NCBI GenBank assembly: GCA_007713455.1
Contig: VMRT01000014.1
Location: 1-64,000, forward strand
Length of the DNA stretch: 64,000 nt
Reading direction: 5' to 3'
From: Pseudomonas sp.
GTDB lineage: Bacteria; Pseudomonadota; Gammaproteobacteria; Pseudomonadales; Pseudomonadaceae
Under the pieces are notes generated by a model. It did not search any database, had not been told where the DNA came from, and worked only from the letters and a program-made list of their open reading frames with translations. The position numbers and the translations under genes were made by a program. How positions within the stretch are numbered: position 1 is the stretch's first letter; the number at the start of each line of letters is the position of its first letter. Shown here piece after piece: positions 52,382 through 60,622 of the stretch.

Positions 52382-54547
52382 ATGCTTTCCTCTTTGCGAC
52401 GCTCTGCTCGAGAGCGCCCGGCGTCCGGCTTCAATGGCCTGGCCGCGCACCTGCGCTTCACGTTCGCCAGTGCGCTGGCCCTGGTGGTGCTGTTTGCGCT
52501 GCTGCGGCTGGGCTTGCTGCTGTTCAACCGCGAGCTGATCGGCAGTACACCGCTGGCCAGCTTCGTCGAGGCGTTCGGCAACGGCCTGCGCTTCGACCTG
52601 CGGGTAACGGTGTACATCCTGCTGCCACAGCTGCTCGGCGTGCTGAGCATGCGCATGATGGCCGCCCGGGGCCTGCTGCGGCTGTGGTTGAGTGTGTGTG
52701 CCAGCCTGACGATCCTGCTCGGGCTGATCGAGCTGAACTTCTATCGCGAGTTCCATCAGCGCCTGAACAGTCTGGTGTTCCAGTACCTGCAGGAAGATCC
52801 GGCCACCGTGCTGAGCATGCTCTGGCATGGCTTCCCGGTACTGCAACTGCTGGCGAGCTGGGGTGTGGCGAGCGCGGCGATGTACGCCCTGTTCGGCTGG
52901 CTGGAGCGGCTGACCCGTGGCGCGCCGGCTGTGCGCGAGACCGGCGCGCGCCGCCGCGGCTCGGCCTGGTATACCCGCGCGGCGGTATTCGGCGTGCTGA
53001 TACTGGTCTGCGTGGTGGCTGCCCGCGGCACGCTGCGCCAGGGACCGCCGCTGCGTTGGGGCGATGCCTTCACCACCGAGTCGATGTTCGCCAATCACCT
53101 CGGCCTGAACGCGACATTGTCGCTGTATGACGCGGCGAAAAACCGCTTTTCAAGCCACCGCGACAACAGCTGGAAGGCGACGCTGCCGGCCGAGCAAGCG
53201 CAGGCGATCACCCGCGAGCTGCTACTGACCGGCAACGATCAACTGGTGGATGCCGAACTGGCGCCGGTACGCCGTGATTTCCGTCCGCCGGCGGACGGGC
53301 AGCTGCCGGTGCGCAACGTGGTGGTGATCCTGATGGAGAGCTTCGCCGGGCGTTTTGTCGGCGCGCTGGGCAGTCAGGAAGGCATTACGCCGAACTTCGA
53401 TCGCCTCGCCGAAGAGGGCCTGCTGTTCAGCCGCTTCTTCGCCAACGGCACCCATACCCATCAGGGCATGTTTGCCAGCATGGCCTGCTTCCCCAACCTG
53501 CCGGGCTTCGAGTACCTGATGCAGACGCCGGAGGGTGGCAACCGCTTCTCCGGCCTGCCGCAACTGCTCAGCGCGCGGGCGTTCAACGACCTCTACGTCT
53601 ACAACGGTGATTTCGCCTGGGACAACCAGTCCGGTTTCTTCAGCAATCAGGGCATGACGCGCTTCATCGGCCGCGGCGACTACGTCGACCCGGTGGTGGC
53701 CGATCCGACCTGGGGCGTGTCCGATCAGGACATGTTCACCCGCGCTGCCGAGGAGCTAGCGCAGCTGGACCGCAGCAAGCCGTTCTATGCGCTGTTGCAG
53801 ACGCTGTCCAATCACACGCCCTATGCGCTGCCGGAGCAGTTGCCGATTGCCGCCGTCGAGGGGCATGGCGCGCTGGATCAGCACCTAACCGCGATGCGCT
53901 ATTCGGATTGGGCGCTCGGCCAGTTCTTCGATCAGGTGCGTGACCAGCCCTGGTTCAAGCAGACGCTGTTCGTGGTCGTCGGCGATCACGGTTTCGGTGT
54001 GCCGGAGGAAGTGACCGAGATGGACCTGTTCCGCTTCAACGTACCGCTGCTGCTGATCGCGCCTGGCATCACCGAGAGTTTCGGCAGCCGCCGTGATGTA
54101 GTGGGTACCCAGGTAGACGTGGTGCCGACGATCATGGGCCGCCTCGGCGGTGAGGTTCGACACCAGTGCTGGGGTCGCGATCTGCTCAGCCTGGCGGCGG
54201 ATGATCCGGGCTTCGGCATCATCAAACCCTCGGGCAGCGACCAGACGGTGGCGATGATTCGCGGTGACCGCGTGCTGGTACAGCCCAAGGAGCAAGCGGC
54301 GCGCCTGTATCGCTATCGCCTGGGGACCAACCCGCAGGGCGAACGCCTCGCGCCGGATGCCGAGGCAGCGCAGTTGCAGCGCCAGCTCGAAGCCTACCTG
54401 CAGACCGCGACTGCCAGCCTGCTGGCCAACCGCAGCGGTGATCGCGAGCGTGAGGCCGCGCCGGGCGGCGTGCCGCTGGCCAGTGCGGTCGCGCCGGCAG
54501 AGGCATCCAAGACGCCGAGCCAGGTGCGTAAGGCGCGCGAAGGCTGA
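52382..54547 (+). CDS. LTA-synthase-family sulfatase/phosphotransferase
   Basis: 721 residues. Five membrane helices (residues about 20-230) precede a periplasmic alkaline-phosphatase-type domain. The nucleophile segment is VVILMESFAGRFVG (about residues 320-333; the Glu-Ser is typical, with Thr replaced by Ser or downstream Thr in the family), followed by FANGTHTHQGMFAS (about 357-370) and VVGDHGFGVPE (about 531-541). Such enzymes move phosphoglycerol or phosphoethanolamine from lipids, producing diacylglycerol, which fits with dgkA just upstream (25-base gap). The precise acceptor is unknown. Confidence 0.82.
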   Translation: MLSSLRRSARERPASGFNGLAAHLRFTFASALALVVLFALLRLGLLLFNRELIGSTPLASFVEAFGNGLRFDLRVTVYILLPQLLGVLSMRMMAARGLLRLWLSVCASLTILLGLIELNFYREFHQRLNSLVFQYLQEDPATVLSMLWHGFPVLQLLASWGVASAAMYALFGWLERLTRGAPAVRETGARRRGSAWYTRAAVFGVLILVCVVAARGTLRQGPPLRWGDAFTTESMFANHLGLNATLSLYDAAKNRFSSHRDNSWKATLPAEQAQAITRELLLTGNDQLVDAELAPVRRDFRPPADGQLPVRNVVVILMESFAGRFVGALGSQEGITPNFDRLAEEGLLFSRFFANGTHTHQGMFASMACFPNLPGFEYLMQTPEGGNRFSGLPQLLSARAFNDLYVYNGDFAWDNQSGFFSNQGMTRFIGRGDYVDPVVADPTWGVSDQDMFTRAAEELAQLDRSKPFYALLQTLSNHTPYALPEQLPIAAVEGHGALDQHLTAMRYSDWALGQFFDQVRDQPWFKQTLFVVVGDHGFGVPEEVTEMDLFRFNVPLLLIAPGITESFGSRRDVVGTQVDVVPTIMGRLGGEVRHQCWGRDLLSLAADDPGFGIIKPSGSDQTVAMIRGDRVLVQPKEQAARLYRYRLGTNPQGERLAPDAEAAQLQRQLEAYLQTATASLLANRSGDREREAAPGGVPLASAVAPAEASKTPSQVRKAREG

Positions 54548-54609
54548 GATCCAGCGCGTCGGTGGCGAACGCCGCGGCCGAGAGTTCGCGGCGTTCGGCT
54601 GTATGACGG

Positions 54610-55071
54610 CTACCGAGCGTGCAGCGAGGCCAATTCGGCCGACGCGTTCTGGCGGGCGAGGAAACTCACCAGTTTCTGTCGCTGACGGGTGTCGAGCAGC
54701 TCGCGCTCGCTCAGCAGCTGATCGATCTGCAGTTGCTGGCGGGCCTCGCGCAGCTCACTGATTTTTGCCTGCTCGCGCGCGACCTGCGCGGGATCGACCT
54801 GCTCGCCGAGCAGCGCCTCTAACAACCTGCCGCGCTGGGCGTCGAATTCGCTGTCGAGCGCATGCAGCTGGGCCAGATAGGGCGCTTGGCCGTCATGCCA
54901 GCGCCCTAACTGGTTGGCGCTAAGCTCCAGCTGGCGCGACAGCTCGGTCGGTGCGCCGGACGGCATCGGCAGCCCGTCGGTTTGCAGTTTCTGCCAGGCG
55001 AGCGTGCCGAGCACGCCACAGTTGACCAGCAGCGACAGCGCCAGGGCGCCGCGCAGAGTGGAAGTGTTCAT
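54610..55071 (-). CDS. Periplasmic Spy/CpxP-like helical protein
   Basis: 153 residues. An N-terminal signal or anchor (ALALSLLVNCGVLGTLAW, about residues 9-26) is followed by a long helical region (LSANQLGRWHDGQAPYLAQL; QVAREQAKISELREARQQLQIDQLL) like the heavy-metal-resistance/Spy family (PF13801). It is the last gene of the cytochrome operon (32-base gap after the diheme cytochrome gene). It may be a metal- or stress-sensing chaperone. Confidence 0.7.
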   Translation of the reverse strand: MNTSTLRGALALSLLVNCGVLGTLAWQKLQTDGLPMPSGAPTELSRQLELSANQLGRWHDGQAPYLAQLHALDSEFDAQRGRLLEALLGEQVDPAQVAREQAKISELREARQQLQIDQLLSERELLDTRQRQKLVSFLARQNASAELASLHAR

Positions 55072-55103
55072 TACGGATTACCTCTGAGGGGAAAGAGTGG
55101 CGC

Positions 55104-55628
55104 TCAGCGCGGGATCTTCACGCGATCGTCATCGAAGTCGCCGCGTTCGGCGTCGCGGTGGCAGGCCACGCAGTTGAAGCGGCCGCCGACCGACTCGCGG
55201 GCGAACTTGGCTTCGCTGACCTCGTCGTGCTTGTGCTCGAACCAGCGCGTCTGGCTGATGCGTGGCGGCTCGCCGGCGGTGGGTGACGGCTCCACCGGCA
55301 GGCGGTTGGCGGCCGAGGCGCGGACCAGGAAGTCGAGGATTTCCTTTTCCTGCACCGGGTCCAGCGACGCGTTGCTGCCGTAGTGATCGCCCAGGGTGCG
55401 CATCTGCTCGCGCCAGGCATCGGCAGGCAGCAGGCCGGGGGAATAGAGCATGTGGCAGGCCGCGCATTCTTCCTTCCACACCAGCGGCGCGTCGCTGGGT
55501 ACCGCCAGGCGCTTGGGCCGCTTGTAGCCCTTGCGCTCGCGATGGTCGTCGTCATCGGCGAAGCTGAGGCCGGCCAGTACCAGGGTCAGGCCCAGCCCGG
55601 CGACGGCCGCGAGGGGTGCAATCTTCAT
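55104..55628 (-). CDS. Diheme cytochrome c (DHC family)
   Basis: 174 residues from the ATG at 55628. Signal peptide to about residue 24 (SFA), then two heme sites: CAACH (about 55-59) and CVACH (about 156-160). Length and heme spacing fit the diheme cytochrome DHC (PF09626) first described in Rhodobacter sphaeroides, the electron donor to SHP. The upstream gene encodes that partner (10-base gap). Confidence 0.88.
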   Translation of the reverse strand: MKIAPLAAVAGLGLTLVLAGLSFADDDDHRERKGYKRPKRLAVPSDAPLVWKEECAACHMLYSPGLLPADAWREQMRTLGDHYGSNASLDPVQEKEILDFLVRASAANRLPVEPSPTAGEPPRISQTRWFEHKHDEVSEAKFARESVGGRFNCVACHRDAERGDFDDDRVKIPR

Positions 55629-55638
55629 GGCGGGCTCC

Positions 55639-56043
55639 TTACTTGATGCTGTCGATCCAGCTGATGAAGTCACCCTTTTCCTGCGCGGTGCATTCACGGG
55701 CGTAGACGTCGTCGCAGTTGCGGCGGAACCATTTCTCGACCTTCTTCAGGTCGGTGAAGCGCTTGGGGTTGGCTGCCGGGGCGAGCGGATCGACCTTGCG
55801 GTGCGCCGGCGTCTTGCCAGGCTGACGCGGGTCGGCGGTGTGGCAGGTGGTGCAGCTCATGGTCTTGCCGTTGCGCTGCTCCTCGGCGAAGTACAGTGCC
55901 TTGCCGCGCTCGGCGGAGAAACCGGCGAAGTTCGGATTCTCCTGGCGCGCCTGGGCGGCGTAGCCGGCCAGCAGTGGGTGTTCGGTTTCGGCTAGGGCCG
56001 GCAGGCTCAGGCAACAGGCGAGGGCAATCCAGTGGGCTTTCAT
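55639..56043 (-). CDS. SHP-type monoheme cytochrome c (DUF1924)
   Basis: 134 residues with a signal peptide (1-18, ALA). One heme site CTTCH (about 66-70). The later KWFRRNCDDVYARECTAQEK segment carries the Asn typical as axial ligand and the two extra cysteines of SHP/DUF1924 proteins, which bind O2 or NO transiently. First gene of a minus-strand SHP-DHC-Spy operon and divergent from the cytochrome b fusion, the expected electron source. Confidence 0.87.
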   Translation of the reverse strand: MKAHWIALACCLSLPALAETEHPLLAGYAAQARQENPNFAGFSAERGKALYFAEEQRNGKTMSCTTCHTADPRQPGKTPAHRKVDPLAPAANPKRFTDLKKVEKWFRRNCDDVYARECTAQEKGDFISWIDSIK

Positions 56044-56120
56044 GGTGCGGTCTCCGGGGTGGATGAGCGCAGCCTAGGCGCGCCGCCTTACGCCAAACTG
56101 AATCTGGCCAGGTGATGGCA

Positions 56121-56137
56121 TTCAGCTTGGCTTCAGC
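56121..56137 (+). promoter_or_regulatory. TTCAGC-N5-TTCAGC direct repeat in the divergent cytochrome promoter
   Basis: A perfect hexamer repeat with 11-bp periodicity, the geometry recognised by OmpR-family regulators, lies between the divergent SHP and cytochrome b fusion genes. It is followed after ten bases by a weak -10-like ATACAAG. The regulator is unknown; the sequence differs from the CTTAAG boxes. Confidence 0.4.
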
Positions 56138-56183
56138 TGAGGGGCATACAAGGGAGGTATTCCGTTCATCGAGGATTGCCACC

Positions 56184-57773
56184 GTGGCTGCCTTCAACCG
56201 CTTTCGTTTGTTCCACTGGCTGCTGGCCGGTTTCTTTCTTGGCGTTTACCTCAGCGGTGACGACGCCGAGACGCTGCATATCTGGCTGGGCTACGGCCTG
56301 GTAGCGCTGTTGGTGTGGCGCGTGCTGATCGTGCCGCTGCGCCTGCGCGGCTTCCCGCAGCTGCTGCCGCCGAAGGGCCAGCGGAGCAAGCCGGGCCTGT
56401 CGGCAGTCGGCAAGTGGCTGACGGTCGGCGCGCTGGGCAGTTTCGCCATTGCCAGCGTGGTCGGCCTGGGCATGGTCGACAACGGCGATGTGCTGGCCGC
56501 CCTGCCGGGCGTGGAGCCGGATGTCTTCGGCGCCGCCAGCGACATCGATTTCATCGGCTGGATGGGCGATGCCGAAGAGGTGCACGAGTTCTTCGCCAAC
56601 CTGGGGCTGTGGCTGATCGGCCTGCATGTCGGCTATGTGCTGCTGTTCCGCCGCAAGGCGGTATGGCCGATGCTGCGCGGGGTGGCCAAGTCGGGGCCGG
56701 CTTTGACTGCACCTTCGGCCGCGGCGCAGGCAGCGACTGCTGTCGGGACCTCACTCGCATCGTCGCCGACGCCGGTTGCCGGTGAATTCACCCGTCTGCG
56801 CATCGCCTCACGCCAGGCCGAAACCGCCGACAGCTGCTCGTTCACCCTGCAGGTGCCGGCCGCCCAGCGCGCACGTTTTACCGCGCAGCCGGGGCAGTTC
56901 CTCACGCTGAAGGTGCCCGGTACCGCGCCGGCGCTGCTGCGCTGCTACTCGCTGTCGCAGCGGCCGCAGGCGGATGGCGCGCTGCGCATCACCATCAAGC
57001 GGGTGCCTGGTGGTCGCGCGTCGAACTGGCTGCTGGATAACCTGCAGGTGGGCGACTGCGTCGAGGCGCTGCCACCGGCCGGCGTGTTCGTGCCGCGCAG
57101 CCTGGACAGTGATTTGCTGCTGCTCGGTGCTGGTAGCGGCATCACGCCGTTGATGGCGATCCTGCAGGCGGCGCTGGTCGAGGGCTGCGGGCGAGTGTGT
57201 CTGTTCTACGCCAGCCGCGATGCCGCTTCGCTGATCTTTGCTGAAGAGCTGGCTGAATGGGCCGTGCGTTACCCCGAGCGCCTGCAGCTGCGCATCTGGC
57301 TGGCTGCTGAGCAGGGTGTTCCGAGCGGCCCGGCGATTGCCGCGAAGATCGCTGACTGGTCAGCCGCCGACGCCTTTGTCTGCGGGCCGCAACTGTTCAT
57401 GGATGCCGCCAGCGCCGCGCTGGTCGAGCTGGGTGTGGATGCCTCGCGCATCCATCTGGAGCGCTTTGCCGCCGCAGTGCCGACGGTCGCACCGGGCGGT
57501 CGCCGCAGTCGCCTGCGGGTCGCGCTCGACGGTCGCCGTCACGAATTGGACGTACCGCGTGGAGAGGTGCTGCTGGAGGCTATGGAGCACGCCGGTCTGC
57601 GGCCGCCGAGCGCCTGCCGCTCGGGTGTCTGCGCCGCCTGTAAGTGCCGGGTGGTGGAAGGCAGCGTAAGCATGCGCAGCAATCAGGTGTTGAGCGAGAG
57701 CGAAGTGCGTCAGGGCTGGGCATTGGCCTGCCAGGCCGAACCGCGCAGCGCCGAACTGCAGGTGGAGTACTGA
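56184..57773 (+). CDS. Cytochrome b561 - flavin reductase - 2Fe2S ferredoxin fusion
   Basis: 529 residues from a GTG at 56184 (GAGG upstream); an ATG at 56112 would add 24 residues but would place the 56121 repeat inside the gene. Residues about 1-185 form a four-helix cytochrome b with candidate heme histidines (RLFHWLLAG, TLHIWLGY, GLHVGYV). After a short alanine-rich linker comes an FNR-type reductase: FAD motif RCYSLSQRP (about 266) and NAD motif GAGSGITPLMAIL (about 318). The C-terminal plant-type ferredoxin has C-x4-C-x2-C (CRSGVCAACKC, about 477) and a distal Cys. It could carry NAD(P)H electrons across the membrane to DHC and SHP. Confidence 0.85.
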   Translation: MAAFNRFRLFHWLLAGFFLGVYLSGDDAETLHIWLGYGLVALLVWRVLIVPLRLRGFPQLLPPKGQRSKPGLSAVGKWLTVGALGSFAIASVVGLGMVDNGDVLAALPGVEPDVFGAASDIDFIGWMGDAEEVHEFFANLGLWLIGLHVGYVLLFRRKAVWPMLRGVAKSGPALTAPSAAAQAATAVGTSLASSPTPVAGEFTRLRIASRQAETADSCSFTLQVPAAQRARFTAQPGQFLTLKVPGTAPALLRCYSLSQRPQADGALRITIKRVPGGRASNWLLDNLQVGDCVEALPPAGVFVPRSLDSDLLLLGAGSGITPLMAILQAALVEGCGRVCLFYASRDAASLIFAEELAEWAVRYPERLQLRIWLAAEQGVPSGPAIAAKIADWSAADAFVCGPQLFMDAASAALVELGVDASRIHLERFAAAVPTVAPGGRRSRLRVALDGRRHELDVPRGEVLLEAMEHAGLRPPSACRSGVCAACKCRVVEGSVSMRSNQVLSESEVRQGWALACQAEPRSAELQVEY

Positions 57774-57921
57774 GGTGGAAAGGCCATTAGCTGTTTTCCA
57801 CCTACGAGTCGCGTAAGGGAACGGGGCGTAGGGTGGATAACGGCGCAGCCTTATCCACCGACACGGCAGTACCTGTGCACCTGGGGCGGGTGGGACAGAC
57901 CATTGGCGGTTTTCCACCTTA
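57774..57921. repeat. GTAGGGTGGAT-family repeat cluster
   Basis: GGTGGAAAGGCC with CTGTTTTCCACC (57774-57802), CGTAGGGTGGATAACGGCG with CCTTATCCACCG (57827-57860) and a further half-unit GCGGTTTTCCACCTTA (57906-57921) fill the gap between the convergent fusion and rhodanese genes. Confidence 0.75.
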
Positions 57922-57942
57922 TGCAGATCGCGCCCGGCTGGT

Positions 57943-59337
57943 TCAGCGCTCCGCCACCGGCAGATCGTGCTTCTGCCAGGCGAGCCACGAGCCGGGCACG
58001 TTTACCACGTCGCGGAAACCCTCGCGCTTGAGGATGCTGGCGGCAATCGAGGCGCGGTAGCCGCTGCCGCAATAGGCCGCCACGGTCCTGTCCTTGTCCA
58101 GTTGCTCCAGTCCTTCGGGCAGATGGGCGACGAAGGCGTGGCGGGCGTCGGGTACGCGGCCTTGCTCGACCTCCTCGGGGGCGCGCACGTCGAGTACCTG
58201 GACCTCGGTATCGTCGCGGCGGAGGTTCAGCTCGTGCACCGTCCACTGGCCGACACTGGCCAGGGGCAGGCCTGCGTTCTGCCAGTCGGTCATGCCGTTG
58301 CGCAGATAGCCTTCCACCCGATCAAGACCGATCCGATACAGCTGCAGCGTGGCCTGGTGGATCTGCTCGCTGTCCTCGCCGATCAGGTAGATCGGTCGCT
58401 GATCGTCGAGCATCCAGCCGGCCCAGCTGACGAATTCGTTCTGCAGGGCGATGTTCAGCGCGCCGGGCACATGGCCGCCGCCGAAGGCGAGGATCGAGCG
58501 CAGGTCCACCAGCTGCACGGCGCTGTGGTCGGCGCTGCGCTCGGCGAACTCTTCCGGCGACAGCGGCATTGGCAGCATCGGCCCGTGCATGCGCGTGGCC
58601 GGGCGCACGTTGAGCTTTTTCAGCCGCGCATAGTGGCGCGGCGGCTCGGGCATGTCGGTTAGTAGCCAGTCGACGAATTCACGCTCGCTGCGTTGCTGGT
58701 TAAGTGCCGGATTGAACAGCAGCTCGTTGCCGAGCGTGGAGTGGTGGCGGTCGCCGATGGACTTGCCGCAGGCCGAGCCGGCGCCGTGACAGGGGTAGAT
58801 CTCGATGCGTTCGCCCAGCGGCAGGTAGCGGGTGAACAGCGTGCCGTAAAGCTGCGCGGCCAGTTGTCGGGTGCTGTCTTCGCCGAGCAGGTCCGGCCGG
58901 CCGACGTCGAGGTTGAACAGGGTGTCGCCGGTGAAGAGAGCGAACGGCTGTTTGCCCTGCTGGCTGTCGCGCAGCAGCAGGGAGATGTGTTCCGGCGTGT
59001 GACCGGGCGAGTAGATGATTTCCAGGCTGACCTGGCCGAGCTCCAGCACCTCGCCATCGGCAGCCTGGCGCAGCTCGAAACCGTAGTCCGCCGAGCGGCC
59101 GCCGATGATCTCTGCGCCGCTGCGTTCGGCCAGCGCCTGGGCACCGGAGACGAAGTCGGCATGGATGTGGGTTTCGATGGCGTAGGCGATGCGCAGGCCT
59201 TTTTCGCGGGCCAGGTCGAGGTAGATATCGACGTCGCGCCGCGGGTCGATCACCGCGGCGACCGCGGCCTTGCTGTCGCCCACCAGGTAGGAAATCTGCG
59301 CCAGGCCATCGGTATAGATCGGCTCGAAAATCAGCAT
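57943..59337 (-). CDS. Persulfide dioxygenase-like MBL protein with two rhodanese domains
   Basis: 464 residues. The N-terminal metallo-beta-lactamase domain is of the ETHE1 type (HIHADFVSGA about 57-66, SPGHTPEH about 109-116, FTGDTLF about 134-140). Two rhodanese domains follow (about 255-360 and 365-464). Only the second has the catalytic cysteine loop CGSGYR (about 427-432); the first has GEDSE at that place. It probably oxidises glutathione persulfide and transfers sulfur. It stands alone. Confidence 0.88.
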   Translation of the reverse strand: MLIFEPIYTDGLAQISYLVGDSKAAVAAVIDPRRDVDIYLDLAREKGLRIAYAIETHIHADFVSGAQALAERSGAEIIGGRSADYGFELRQAADGEVLELGQVSLEIIYSPGHTPEHISLLLRDSQQGKQPFALFTGDTLFNLDVGRPDLLGEDSTRQLAAQLYGTLFTRYLPLGERIEIYPCHGAGSACGKSIGDRHHSTLGNELLFNPALNQQRSEREFVDWLLTDMPEPPRHYARLKKLNVRPATRMHGPMLPMPLSPEEFAERSADHSAVQLVDLRSILAFGGGHVPGALNIALQNEFVSWAGWMLDDQRPIYLIGEDSEQIHQATLQLYRIGLDRVEGYLRNGMTDWQNAGLPLASVGQWTVHELNLRRDDTEVQVLDVRAPEEVEQGRVPDARHAFVAHLPEGLEQLDKDRTVAAYCGSGYRASIAASILKREGFRDVVNVPGSWLAWQKHDLPVAER

Positions 59338-59411
59338 GCTGTCACCTCCATAACGTGTCAGTGGTTATGGATGTGGAACGCCGCCAGGCGGCCGGCGTTC
59401 AGTCGGGCCGA

Positions 59412-60500
59412 TCACTTGCGAACCAGCAGTACCCCGGACTCCATGTGGTGGGTGTAGGGGAACTGGTCGAACAGCGCACAGCGCTCGATGCGATGGGTGT
59501 CGGCGAGCTGGGCGATGTTCTGCGCCAGGGTTTCCGGGTTGCAGGAGATGTAGAGGATGCGCTCGAAGCGACGGGCCAGTTCGCAGGTGTCCGGGTCCAT
59601 GCCGGCGCGCGGTGGGTCGACGAAGATGCTGCCGAAGTCGTAGCTCTTCAGGTCGATATGGGCCAGGCGGCGGAACGGGCGCACCTCGTTCAGCGCCTGG
59701 GTCAGCTCCTCGGCGGAAAGACGCACCAGCTCGATGTTGTCGATGCCGTTGTCGGCGATATTGGCCAGCGCGGCATTGACCGAGGTCTTGCTGATCTCGG
59801 TGGCCAGCACGCGGCGCACGCGAGTGGCCAGCGGCAGGGTGAAGTTGCCGTTGCCGCAGTAGAGTTCGAGCAGGTCGTCGTCGCGCTCGCCGAGCACGTC
59901 GAAGGCCCAGTTCAGCATCTTCTGGCAGACCTCGCCGTTGGGCTGGGTAAAGGCGCCCTCGGGCTGGCGATAGCGGAAGGTTCGCCCGGCGACCACCAGC
60001 GCTTCTTCCACGTAATCGTGACCGATGACGATGCGCTTGCCCTTGGAGCGGCCGACCAGGCTGACGCCGAGGTTGGCGGCGAGCTGCTCGGCTTCGGCCT
60101 GCCAGGCCTCGTCCAGTGGGCGGTGGTAGGCGAGGGTGATCAGCGCATCGCCGGCCAGGGTGGTGAGGAATTCGACCTGGAACAACTTGAAGCTGAGCAC
60201 TTCCGACGCCTGCCAGACCGCTTTCAGTTGCGGCATCAGCTCGTTGATGCGGCGACTGGCGATGGGGAAGTCGTCGATCAGGATCGCCTTGTGCTTGTCG
60301 CCCTGCTCGAACATCGCGTAGTGGCGCTGGCCTTCTTCGCGCCACAGGCGGAATTCAGTGCGCAGGCGGTAATGCTCGCGGGGCGAGTCGAAGACTTCCG
60401 CTGCCGGTGCATTGAACGGCGCCAGCAGTTCCACCAGCCGGGCGGCTTTCTCGGCGAGCTGGGCGTCGTAGGTGGCGGGGGCGAATTGCGGAGCGCTCAT
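59412..60500 (-). CDS. trmA: tRNA (uracil-5-)-methyltransferase
   Basis: 362 residues from the ATG at 60500. Makes 5-methyluridine-54 in tRNA. The SAM region is [16 protein letters not shown] (about residues 211-226), [10 protein letters not shown] (about 292), and the nucleophile Cys is in YISCNPETL (about 317-325). All are intact. The longer frame from 60581 runs into the repeat region and is rejected. Confidence 0.95.
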   Translation of the reverse strand: MSAPQFAPATYDAQLAEKAARLVELLAPFNAPAAEVFDSPREHYRLRTEFRLWREEGQRHYAMFEQGDKHKAILIDDFPIASRRINELMPQLKAVWQASEVLSFKLFQVEFLTTLAGDALITLAYHRPLDEAWQAEAEQLAANLGVSLVGRSKGKRIVIGHDYVEEALVVAGRTFRYRQPEGAFTQPNGEVCQKMLNWAFDVLGERDDDLLELYCGNGNFTLPLATRVRRVLATEISKTSVNAALANIADNGIDNIELVRLSAEELTQALNEVRPFRRLAHIDLKSYDFGSIFVDPPRAGMDPDTCELARRFERILYISCNPETLAQNIAQLADTHRIERCALFDQFPYTHHMESGVLLVRK

Positions 60501-60526
60501 GAAGACTCTTGGAAAGGTAGGTAAAT

Positions 60527-60616
60527 CGTAGGGTGGATCGGGGCGCGCAGCTGACGCTTCATCCGTCCACCGTTGCCGCACGGAAGGTGGATGAGAAAAG
60601 CGTCATCCACCCTACG
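60527..60616. repeat. GTAGGGTGGAT-family repeat pair
   Basis: CGTAGGGTGGATCGGGGCG with mirrored CTTCATCCGTCCACC (60527-60571) and AGGTGGATGAGAAAAGCGTC with ATCCACCCTACG (60583-60615). The second unit is nearly identical to 38132-38162. It lies between trmA and the purine permease gene. Confidence 0.75.
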
Positions 60617-60622
60617 CTGCGA

